Shown here piece after piece: positions 1 to 6,648 of a DNA stretch of 10,328 nucleotides (positions are counted from its first letter, which is position 1; each line of letters opens with the position of its first letter). Origin of the DNA: Gammaproteobacteria bacterium (GTDB lineage Bacteria; Pseudomonadota; Gammaproteobacteria; Pseudomonadales; Azotimanducaceae); assembly GCA_003228415.1 (NCBI GenBank), contig QIDL01000258.1, positions 1-10,328 on the forward strand, in the 5' to 3' direction. The translations under genes were made by a program, and so were the position numbers. The notes beneath the pieces were generated by a model. That model did not search any database and was not told the DNA's origin. It saw only the letters and a list, made by a program, of their open reading frames with translations.

Positions 1-918
1 GGCTTGCAGGTTGGCCTTTCCCTGTGCCAGCAACTCACCGAGTGAAGCCGATTCAGGCGGCAGACCAAACCCCAGGAAGTCCAGCGCGGTCAGCGTGGTA
101 ATGGAACCGTTCAACAGGAAAGGCAGGTAGGTAAGGGTCGCGACCATCGCGTTGGGCAATACATGTCGGCGCATGATCGTGAAATCGGAAACTCCGAGCG
201 CCCGTGCAGCTCGGACGAAGTCGAAGTTGCGCGCGCGCAGGAATTCTGCACGCACCACACCAACCAGAGACATCCAACCAAACAGAACCAGCATCCCCAG
301 CAGCCAGAAAAAATTCGGCTCGACGATGCTGGCGAGAATGATCAGCAGGAACAGAATCGGCAGGCCCGCCCAGATTTCCACGATACGTTGTCCAATGAGG
401 TCCACGGCTCCACCAAAATAGCCTTGCAGAGCACCCACACAGACTCCGATGGAAGCACTGATAATGGTCAGCGTTAAGCCGAAAAGTACCGACAGGCGGA
501 AGCCATACAACAATCGCGCTAAAGTGTCCTTCGCACCATCGTCGGTACCAAGAGGATGCCTCCATGAGGGAGCAGCCGGTGCCGGTTCTGCCAGGTAATA
601 GTCAATGGTGTCATAGCTGAAACGTACCGGCGGCCACAACATCCACCCTCCATTGTCGAGTACCAGGGACTCGACGAACGGATCGGTGAAATCGGCTTCT
701 ATTTCAAGACTGCCACCCAGCTCGACTTCACTATGTTGAAGGTATGCCGGAAAAAAGACCTCTCCATGGAGCAGCATGATGATCGGACGATCATTGGCGA
801 TGAGTTCTGCGAACAGCGTGGCGCCGAAAACAGCGAGAAAAATCCACAAGGCAAGGTAGGCACGGCGGTTAGCACGGAAGTTCGCCAGGCGCCTCTGTGC
901 CAACGGACTCAACTTCAT
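1..918 (-). CDS. yejE: YejE-type peptide ABC transporter permease (3' end cut off by window edge)
   Basis: Inner-membrane permease of the Yej oligopeptide ABC importer (the family that also takes up microcin C in enterobacteria). The first 306 codons are visible; the frame is open to the window edge, and about 35 residues are missing compared with the roughly 340-aa family length. Visible features: a short cytoplasmic N-terminus, first membrane helix at about residues 21-40, a periplasmic segment to about 115, the conserved HPLGTDDGAKDTLARLLYG stretch at 121-139, further helices around 142-165, 185-200 and 205-222, and the EAA coupling loop at about 223-256 (RARNFDFVRAARALGVSDF). The ATG at 918 overlaps the yejB stop as ATGA, which suggests translational coupling. 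The ATPase gene yejF is expected just outside the window. Identity is judged from overall sequence pattern and gene order; the function on peptides is family knowledge. Confidence 0.93.
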   Translation of the reverse strand, partial: MKLSPLAQRRLANFRANRRAYLALWIFLAVFGATLFAELIANDRPIIMLLHGEVFFPAYLQHSEVELGGSLEIEADFTDPFVESLVLDNGGWMLWPPVRFSYDTIDYYLAEPAPAAPSWRHPLGTDDGAKDTLARLLYGFRLSVLFGLTLTIISASIGVCVGALQGYFGGAVDLIGQRIVEIWAGLPILFLLIILASIVEPNFFWLLGMLVLFGWMSLVGVVRAEFLRARNFDFVRAARALGVSDFTIMRRHVLPNAMVATLTYLPFLLNGSITTLTALDFLGFGLPPESASLGELLAQGKANLQA

Positions 919-2000
919 ACCCCACGTCCCTCGAAGTCGATGCGCGGATCGATGAACACATAAGTCACATCGCCGATGAGTTGGATCACCAGACTGACCA
1001 GGGTGAAGCAGAACAGCGTACCGAACAGAATCGGGTAGTCGCGCTTCAGGATGGCTTCGTAACCCAGCAATCCCATACCATCCAGCGAAAAGATGACTTC
1101 GATGAGTAACGAACCCGTGAACAATATGCCGATGAACGCGCCGGGAAAACCGGCAATGACGATGAGCATCGCGTTACGAAATACATGGCCATAGAGGACT
1201 CGTTTTTCGGTGATTCCCTTGGCACGCGCCGTCAAGACGAATTGCTTACTGATCTCCTCCAGAAACGAGTTCTTCGTCAGCATCGTCAGCGTGGCGAACC
1301 CGCCGACCGTCAGTGCCGTCACCGGCAGCGTCAGATGCCAGAAGTAATCCTTGATCTGATCGAGGCGACTCATTTCAGAAAATCCTTCGGAAGTGAGGCC
1401 GCGCAGCGGAAACAGTTCCAGAAAATTGCCGCCCGCGAAGAGTACGATGAGTAAAATCGCAAACAGGAATCCGGGAATCGCGTAACCAACAAAAACCACT
1501 GCACTGGTCCACAAATCAAAGCCTTGACCATCACGTACCGCCTTGGCGACTCCAAGCGGAATCGAGATGATATAGATGAGGATCAGCGACCAGAGGCCCA
1601 GCGATACGGACACGGGTATTCTTTCGATGACGAGATCCACGACAGGACGATCCTGGAAGTAGCTGTTGCCGAAATCGAGACGGGTGTAGTTCCAGATCAT
1701 CATGAAAAAGCGCTCGTGCGCGGGTTTGTCGAATCCAAACTGCTTCTCGAGATCGGCCAGCAGATCTGGATCGAGGCCGGCCGTGCCTTGAAAAACGCTG
1801 GAACCGGAAGACGCTATCTGGGCGGCAGTGTCAGTTCCGCTCACGCGATCGGTCGTACCACCGGTAAAGCCTGACAATTCGGCAACCATCTGCTCCATGG
1901 GACCGCCGGGCGCGAACTGCACGATGATGAAGTTGATCACCATAATGCCAAAAAGAGTCGGCACGATGAGTACAAGACGCTTCAGCAGATAACGGCCCAC
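915..2000 (-). CDS. yejB: YejB-type peptide ABC transporter permease
   Basis: First permease of the Yej peptide importer, 361 aa, close to the family length of about 364. The N-terminus MGRYLLKRLVLIVPTLFGIM is the typical start of DppB/OppB-type permeases, followed by QFAPGGPMEQ at 28-37. Membrane helices are seen at about 8-29, 134-153, 165-189, 222-242, 278-300 and 328-350, and the EAA loop at about 250-276 (TARAKGITEKRVLYGHVFRN). A long region at 40-115 before the second helix is periplasmic by family topology. The start codon is GTG at 2000 and shares one base with the yejA TAG stop (TAGTG); a GGAGAG Shine-Dalgarno sequence lies 8 nt upstream inside yejA. The gene ends in a 4-nt ATGA overlap with yejE. 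Nothing suggests a defect. Confidence 0.95.
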   Translation of the reverse strand: MGRYLLKRLVLIVPTLFGIMVINFIIVQFAPGGPMEQMVAELSGFTGGTTDRVSGTDTAAQIASSGSSVFQGTAGLDPDLLADLEKQFGFDKPAHERFFMMIWNYTRLDFGNSYFQDRPVVDLVIERIPVSVSLGLWSLILIYIISIPLGVAKAVRDGQGFDLWTSAVVFVGYAIPGFLFAILLIVLFAGGNFLELFPLRGLTSEGFSEMSRLDQIKDYFWHLTLPVTALTVGGFATLTMLTKNSFLEEISKQFVLTARAKGITEKRVLYGHVFRNAMLIVIAGFPGAFIGILFTGSLLIEVIFSLDGMGLLGYEAILKRDYPILFGTLFCFTLVSLVIQLIGDVTYVFIDPRIDFEGRGV

Positions 2001-3877
2001 TACTCGTGCTCTCCGAGGTTTGCAACACCAAGCTCCACGTTAAGTGCCTTCTCCTTGTCCCACCACCATGCATCGAGCCAGATGTCCCGATGCAAGGGCG
2101 GATTTTCAGGTCGGCCAAATTTGTCCCAGTACACCAACCGGTACCCCGGGCGCGCCATGCCAGGAATGAAGTAGAAATTCCATAACATCACCCGATCGAA
2201 AGCTCGCGTTGCGGCAACGAATTGCCGTTCGGTTCGCGCATTGATGATTTTGTCTATCAAATCGTCGACCACTGGATCCTTGACGTGCATCCAGTTGAGA
2301 CTGAACTGCATACTTGCGGCCTGAGAACTGAATCTGTTTCTCAGTTGTGCTCCCGGGGTCCATGTAGGCGCATACGCGAATTGCCCTGCGTCAAATGAAC
2401 CGCTACGCATTCGATACAACCAATTCGACACCTCCGGTGCGCGTGCGGATGCATCGATACCGATACGTTCCAGCACGTCCATGTACGGCAAAATGGCGCG
2501 AATGAGCGAGGGTGCCACCAGCACGAAATCGATTTCAAATTGTTCTCCGCTTTCCACACTAACCAGACGCCGGTCTTGCACAACCCAACCGGCTTCGGTA
2601 AACAGCGCCAGCGCTTTTTCTGTATTCGACCGATTGCGGCCAAATCCCGTGCCCGCCGGTGGTTCAAAGCGTTGCGAAAATACCCGTTCCGGTATACGGC
2701 CCCGGTACCGTTCCAGAAGTTCCAATTCGTCAGCCGAGGGCAATCCTCGCTGAGCCATGGCGGAACCATGGAACAGACTGTTTCCATCATCGTAGTAGTC
2801 ATACATCATCACCCGGTTGATGAATTTGTGGTCGTAGAGCAACCATAGCGCCTCTCGTACCCGGATATCCTGAAAGCGGGCTTCCCTCAGATTCCAGAAT
2901 ACCGCCCACCACAAACCCACCGGGCGTGCCTCTTCAATCAACTCGGCTTTGAACAGTCCTTTTACGACTGCGGGGAAGTCATACTGCGTCGACCAGGTTT
3001 TGGCTACCGTCTCCGGGCCGATATCGATCAATCCCGCCTTTCGGGCTTCGAATGTCACCTGTTGATCTCGAAAATAGTCGTAAACGATACGATCGAAGTT
3101 GTAGCGGCCACGGTTCACCGGGAGATCCCTGCCCCAGTAGTTTTCGACCCGTTCATAGGTCACCTTTCTGCCGATTTTGAAGTCCAGGATTCGATAGGGC
3201 CCGCTACCCAACGGTGGCTCGAGTGTGGTGGCAGCGAAATCCCGACTGCGCCAGTAGTGTTCCGGTGCTACCGGCAGGATACCCAGCGTGACGGCAATAT
3301 TCGGATCTGGCAGGGAACCCTCGACCATCACGTAGCGCACTTCACGAGGACCCATCCGTTCGATACGCTCGACGTTACGCAGAGCCGTCCTCAAGCTGGC
3401 GGACCCGTAATCCTTGATTGCTTCGAAGGTGAAGATCACATCCTCGATGGTCAACGGCTCCCCGTCGTGCCAGTAGGCTTCGTCTCTCAAGCGGAACGCG
3501 ACCCAGGAAAAGTCCTCGGCCACCTCCACCCCTTCAGCCAGCAGGCCATAGTGGCTCATGGGCTCATCGGCCGACCCCTCGAGCAGGCTGTCGTAAAGAA
3601 TTGGCGAGACCGAGCTGAGTCCGGTCGTACCCGCGGCGGGACGCCCTTTGTGGATAAAGCTATTAAAGCTGTCGTAGGTGCCCCCTTGCGCGATTCGCAC
3701 GGTACCCCCCTTCGGAGCCGCGACGTTCACATAGTCGAAACTGGTGAACTCCAGGCCGTACTTCAACTCATCCAGGAACGAAACTCCATGCGTGTACTCG
3801 GCGGCACTCGTTGTCAATGCGCCGAAAAGCAAGGCAGCGGCCGCAGTTGCCCGTTCAAGGTTGAGTTTTGCGAACAT
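2000..3877 (-). CDS. yejA: YejA-type periplasmic oligopeptide-binding protein
   Basis: Extracellular solute-binding protein (SBP_bac_5 family) that delivers oligopeptides to the YejBE permeases; 625 aa against about 604 in E. coli. The ATG at 3877 was chosen although the frame is open to 4075, because a strong GGGGAAGG ribosome site sits just before it and because it begins a signal peptide: MFAKLNLERA, a hydrophobic stretch to about residue 24, and a likely cleavage near SAA-EYTHG. The mature part begins with THGVSFLDELKYG, as in YejA proteins, and carries the family signature WHDGEPLTIEDVIFTFEAI in the N-terminal third. The C-terminal part is rich in Trp and Tyr, as expected for peptide binding. 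The start lies inside the end of the GtrA-like gene (23-nt overlap), and the stop overlaps yejB by one base. Peptide specificity cannot be read from the sequence. Confidence 0.95.
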   Translation of the reverse strand: MFAKLNLERATAAAALLFGALTTSAAEYTHGVSFLDELKYGLEFTSFDYVNVAAPKGGTVRIAQGGTYDSFNSFIHKGRPAAGTTGLSSVSPILYDSLLEGSADEPMSHYGLLAEGVEVAEDFSWVAFRLRDEAYWHDGEPLTIEDVIFTFEAIKDYGSASLRTALRNVERIERMGPREVRYVMVEGSLPDPNIAVTLGILPVAPEHYWRSRDFAATTLEPPLGSGPYRILDFKIGRKVTYERVENYWGRDLPVNRGRYNFDRIVYDYFRDQQVTFEARKAGLIDIGPETVAKTWSTQYDFPAVVKGLFKAELIEEARPVGLWWAVFWNLREARFQDIRVREALWLLYDHKFINRVMMYDYYDDGNSLFHGSAMAQRGLPSADELELLERYRGRIPERVFSQRFEPPAGTGFGRNRSNTEKALALFTEAGWVVQDRRLVSVESGEQFEIDFVLVAPSLIRAILPYMDVLERIGIDASARAPEVSNWLYRMRSGSFDAGQFAYAPTWTPGAQLRNRFSSQAASMQFSLNWMHVKDPVVDDLIDKIINARTERQFVAATRAFDRVMLWNFYFIPGMARPGYRLVYWDKFGRPENPPLHRDIWLDAWWWDKEKALNVELGVANLGEHE

Positions 3878-4259
3878 CACCTTCCCCTGTAACTTCCGGA
3901 TGAAAATAATAGACGAATTTTCTTGTCCAAAGAAAGTTGTTGGTGATCGCCAGCACGTTACCGATGAGCATCGCCAGTAGCGGTTGCTCTGACATTGGCC
4001 CGACCAGCACCAACGCCGAGAAACTTCCCAGGTTAATCCCAGCGCCCATGGCTTGAATGAGCAAGTAGTTGACAAAGCGCGAGTGTCTTATCGAGGCACC
4101 AAACGTAACCTTGGCGTTGAGAAAGTAAGTGAGCGTGATGGCCGCCGCCCATGCAAGGATTCGACTCGTCATCAGACCGGCATTGGTCTCACCAAGGCCA
4201 AAGCCGTAAATCAGCAAGCTCATCAGCGTGATGTCGAGCAAGAAACCGACAAATCCCAC
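3855..4259 (-). CDS. GtrA-like small membrane protein; true N-terminus uncertain
   Basis: A GtrA/DPMS-type protein of 134 aa from GTG 4259, with four hydrophobic segments (about 1-20, 31-46, 65-85, 90-106). Two family hallmarks are visible: TYFLNAKVTFG at about 43-53 and NNFLWTRKFVYYF at about 105-117. GtrA proteins are thought to move polyprenyl-phosphate sugars across the inner membrane or to anchor a partner glycosyltransferase; no glycosyltransferase gene is seen nearby. The start is a problem. The family-like sequence continues upstream in frame (RRQLGRFLLV before residue 1), yet between the in-frame TAG at 4344-4346 and GTG 4259 there is no ATG, GTG or TTG, and the GTG lies inside the first membrane segment without a clear ribosome site. 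Either a rare start codon is used upstream, the start was lost, or there is a sequence error. The gene overlaps yejA by 23 nt on the same strand, so it looks like the promoter-proximal gene of the yej operon. Confidence 0.8.
   Translation of the reverse strand: MGFVGFLLDITLMSLLIYGFGLGETNAGLMTSRILAWAAAITLTYFLNAKVTFGASIRHSRFVNYLLIQAMGAGINLGSFSALVLVGPMSEQPLLAMLIGNVLAITNNFLWTRKFVYYFHPEVTGEGDVRKTQP
3880..3888 (-). promoter_or_regulatory. Ribosome binding site that sets the yejA start
   Basis: On the minus strand the bases read AGGGGAAGG directly before TG-ATG, so the GGGGA core is 5 nt from the ATG at 3877. It lies inside the 3' end of the GtrA-like gene. It supports the start with a signal peptide over the upstream in-frame start at 4075, whose first 66 residues are just the GtrA gene read in another frame. 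Confidence 0.75.
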
Positions 4260-4511
4260 CAGGAGAAATCGGCCCAGCTGGCGACGGATTCGAGCACCGG
4301 GATCCGATGCTACCGATGTTGCTTTGTTGATGGCTTTGTACCGCTAAGTTTGGTTCCGAAGGTCTTTTGTGCTTGCCTGCCTGCCTGCCTGGCGGTTTTG
4401 ACGTTTGCCAGCAGCACGCCGAATTTGCTGAATTCAGGGGATATCCGCTCTATATGATCGACAGGCGAGTGGTGCACGAGACGGCCCTGGGGTACAGCCC
4501 GGGGATGCCGG
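4260..4511. other. Intergenic stretch between the symporter gene and the GtrA-yej run
   Basis: About 250 bp with no gene I can support. Its first 84 bp (4260-4343) are open in the GtrA frame and may encode its real N-terminus. It contains a four-copy TGCC repeat, a weak minus-strand -10-like TATAGA (4449-4454) with no acceptable -35 partner, and no clear rho-independent terminator for the symporter. Any promoter of the GtrA-yejABE run should lie here unless transcription reads through from the symporter gene. Confidence 0.5.
4374..4391. repeat. Short tandem tetranucleotide repeat (TGCC, 4 copies)
   Basis: Four perfect consecutive TGCC units plus a partial TG (GGCA units on the minus strand), about 115 bp upstream of the GTG of the GtrA-like gene. 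Tetranucleotide tracts can slip, but four copies is short, and an in-frame stop at 4344-4346 separates the tract from the GtrA frame, so a phase-variable reading frame is not supported. Confidence 0.7.
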
Positions 4512-6052
4512 TTACGACCCGGCCGCGGCTTCTGCACTCTCATCCCCTCGCCGCCGTGCTTCCAGGTTTTTCACGATCTCCACATGCCGATCACGGTCCA
4601 GACGATGCTTCGAGTAACAGTACAGGCACACCACCGCAAACCCGGCCACGATGGGTCCATAGACCAGGCCAAGCCAGACGATGGTTTCCGCTGGCACATC
4701 TGCCGCGCTTTGAATGTCCACACCTCGCGGCCAGCTGATCAGATCCAGAGCGACCCCACCTACCACATTGCCAATACCGGTGGTGAACTTGCCGGAAAAT
4801 GAAACAGAAGCAAAAAAGATCCCTTCCTGACGCCGCCCGGTCTTCAATTCATGCTCGTCTACGATATCGGCAACCATTGAGCCAAATGTTATCAACGCCT
4901 GAACGACACCAACGCCCTGCAGGAACTTGATGCACACCAGAGTGACCAGTAAAGAGTCTGTCCCATTTTCAGGAAACCAACCCAACAGCCGCAACACACC
5001 GGCACGATCTGGCACAGCGCCCACCAGGCTGTGCCGAACATCACCGATGGTTTCTTGTCGAAGAGCATGTTCAAGCGACGGGTCACCAACGCTCCCAGCA
5101 TCACACCAAAGGGAGTAGCGGCAAAGAAAACCGTGTTGCCACTGCTGGACAGCTCCCAGAAGTAAGTGTTCATGTGCAGGTTCAGGGCGCTGTCCACTCC
5201 GACCATCATGAATACGATGAGCACGCCCGAAAACAACCAGGCAAACGATCTGTTCTGCAATGCTTCGCCGATCTCCTTGAACGTTCTGACTAGAATCGCC
5301 AGGAGGCCGAGATCGATGGCGGGACCCTTGGGCTGCTGCAGAAAGGGAATCTGCTTCCGAGTGCCCCATGCCGACGTCATGATTGACACGACCATCAACA
5401 ACCCCAGAGTCATGGCGAAAGGTGCATAGGCATCGACCCGGAACTGCCCCCGGGGAACGTCGGAACTCTCATAGAAAAACAGCGTGAAGCCAAGAATAAA
5501 GGCCGCGAGTTGGCCAAAAGTGCTGAAGAACTGCCGAAAGGCGACAACCGTCGTTCGCTCATCGAAGTCATCGGTCAGCTCTGCCCCCAGCGCAATGTGA
5601 GGGACGTGATAGAGCGTCATGGCAGTGCGGGTCAAAATCGCAAAGGTCAGCAACCAGAGGAACAACCCGAACTGTCCCAGGTCAACGGGCGGGTTGAACA
5701 GAAAGTAGAATGCAATGGCCAGCGGGATCGCCGCGCAATACATGAACGGATGTCGGCGACCCAATTTTGATCGCCAGTTGTCAGACAAAGAACCGACCAG
5801 CGGGTCGGTGATCGCATCGAACATGAGCGCGATGCCTACAGCCAACCCGGCGTAAGTACCCGACAGCGCCAACACCTGATTGTAGTAGAAAAACAGGAAC
5901 ACGCCGAAGGCCCCATTCTTGATACCTTCGCCAGCCTGACCGACGCCATAGGCGACCTTGGTACCGAAACCAAGTACACGGCCTCGCTGGTTCGCCGTAA
6001 CTGAGAGTTTTTCTGCTGCCAAATGGACATGCCCTGTTGAATTTGACGTCAC
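4512..6052 (-). pseudogene. GPH-family (MelB-like) sugar:cation symporter, split by a frameshift
   Basis: A 12-helix major facilitator of the glycoside-pentoside-hexuronide:cation symporter family (MFS_2). The N-terminal part carries the family motif ITDPLVGSLSDNWRSKLGRR and ALGAELTDDFDERT; the C-terminal part carries FLQGVGVVQALITFGSMVAD and TGRRQEGIFFASVSF, where GPH proteins have a similar Arg/Glu-rich loop. The two halves are in different frames. The upstream frame is family-like down to about 4999 (WWALCQIVPV) and then degenerates, stopping at 4892; the downstream frame becomes family-like from about 4994 (LRLLGWFPENG) to the TAA at 4512. One missing base (or two extra) at about 4990-5005 would rejoin them into about 513 aa. 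The start used is GTG 6052, with GGAGGA 11 nt upstream; the frame is open to 6163, but that would overlap the divergent gene. The substrate is unknown. A sequencing or assembly error is as likely as real inactivation. Confidence 0.85.
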
Positions 6053-6063
6053 GCGATCATCAA

Positions 6064-6069
6064 TCCTCC
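6064..6069 (-). promoter_or_regulatory. Shine-Dalgarno sequence upstream of the symporter gene
   Basis: GGAGGA on the minus strand, 11 nt before the GTG at 6052. An out-of-frame ATG sits only 3 nt after it (6060) and opens a three-codon frame ATG-ATC-GCG ending in TGA, whose last two bases overlap the GTG on the mRNA. The spacing to the GTG is therefore long, and the start is less certain than usual; a tiny leader frame is possible but unproven. Confidence 0.45.
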
Positions 6070-6084
6070 ACCGTGGCGGGTCAA

Positions 6085-6123
6085 GGGAACCTCTGAGCAA
6101 TTCCCGTTTGCTCAGAGGTTCCC
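6085..6123. repeat. Perfect 16-bp inverted repeat in the divergent spacer
   Basis: The arms are GGGAACCTCTGAGCAA (6085-6100) and its exact reverse complement (6108-6123), separated by a 7-nt loop TTCCCGT. It lies between the divergent symporter and thioesterase genes, 33 bp from the symporter GTG and 40 bp from the thioesterase ATG. It could be a regulator operator, a stable leader hairpin, or the paired ends of a small mobile or repetitive palindromic element. It has no T tract, and it lies in front of both genes, so a terminator role is unlikely. No second copy was found in the window. Confidence 0.9.
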
Positions 6124-6127
6124 AAGG

Positions 6128-6133
6128 TATGAT
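6128..6133 (+). promoter_or_regulatory. Possible -10 box of the thioesterase gene
   Basis: TATGAT matches the sigma70 -10 consensus in five of six bases and lies 29 bp before the thioesterase ATG. No good -35 is seen at 16-18 bp; the bases there belong to the loop and right arm of the inverted repeat. If it is real, a protein bound to the repeat would interfere with this promoter. This is a weak call. Confidence 0.25.
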
Positions 6134-6162
6134 GGGGATTCGATACCCAGGAAGATTCACCA

Positions 6163-6648
6163 ATGTGGGAAAGCCCGATCACATGTCCCAATCAGCTCAT
6201 CGAGCCCGGTTGGATCGACTACAACGGCCATCTGAACATGGCCTTCTACAACGTACTGTTTGATCGCGGGGTAGACCATGTCTATGACATGATCGGTATC
6301 GGTGCAGACCACGTCCGCACTCAGAACGGCTCGTGCTTTACCATGGAGGTCCACGTCAACTATCTGAACGAACTCACCCTAGACGATCCGGTGCGAGTGA
6401 CATTTCAACTCATCGATTTCGACAACAAGCGTCTGCACTTTTTTCAGACCATGGAAAATGTCGCCACGGGGGACATCGCGGCGACATCCGAACAGCTCGC
6501 CCTGCACGTTGACATGTCTTCACGTCGCTCGGCGCCCTTTCCGGACCCCTCGATCGAGAAAATCGCCGCCCTGCAGGCCGCCCACACCAGGCTGCCGAAA
6601 CCGGATCAGCTCGGTCGCGTTATCGGTATCCGCAGAAAGCCCGATTAG
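6163..6648 (+). CDS. Hotdog-fold acyl-CoA thioesterase (4HBT type, resembles betainyl-CoA thioesterase domains)
   Basis: A 161-aa single hotdog domain predicted to hydrolyse an acyl-CoA thioester in the cytoplasm. The hallmark is near the N-terminus: GWIDYNGHLNMAFYNVLFD at 16-34, with Asp19 in the position of the family catalytic acid and the NGHxN helix start. Later stretches EVHVNYLNEL (about 63-72), KRLHFFQTM and ATSEQLALHVDM fit the central strands. The pattern is closest in my memory to thioesterases linked or fused to carnitine 3-dehydrogenase (betainyl-CoA thioesterase), but no carnitine gene is seen here, so the substrate is open. An AGGAAG ribosome site is 8 nt before the ATG at 6163. 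The gene is divergent from the symporter, and its TAG overlaps the stop of the convergent phosphoesterase gene by two bases. Confidence 0.88.
   Translation: MWESPITCPNQLIEPGWIDYNGHLNMAFYNVLFDRGVDHVYDMIGIGADHVRTQNGSCFTMEVHVNYLNELTLDDPVRVTFQLIDFDNKRLHFFQTMENVATGDIAATSEQLALHVDMSSRRSAPFPDPSIEKIAALQAAHTRLPKPDQLGRVIGIRRKPD

Noticed and set aside
53..565. A 170-codon minus-strand open frame inside yejE
   Set aside because: It is another frame of the yejE permease gene on the same strand; the yejE frame carries the membrane helices and the EAA loop.
3062..3892. A 276-codon plus-strand open frame opposite yejA
   Set aside because: It lies wholly antisense to a clear solute-binding protein gene apart from its very end, shows no domain and no good ribosome site.
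4374..4391. TGCC repeat as a phase-variation switch for the GtrA-like or yej genes
   Set aside because: Only four copies, and an in-frame stop at 4344-4346 lies between the repeat and the gene, so slippage would not change the reading frame.
4507..4523. GCCGG/CCGGC inverted repeat at the end of the symporter gene as a terminator
   Set aside because: Only 5-bp arms, it straddles the stop codon, and no T tract follows.
4310..4543. A 77-codon minus-strand open frame between the symporter and GtrA-like genes
   Set aside because: Low-complexity basic sequence that includes the TGCC repeat, overlaps the symporter end, and shows no family resemblance. It is also not in frame with the GtrA-like gene, so it is not its missing N-terminus.
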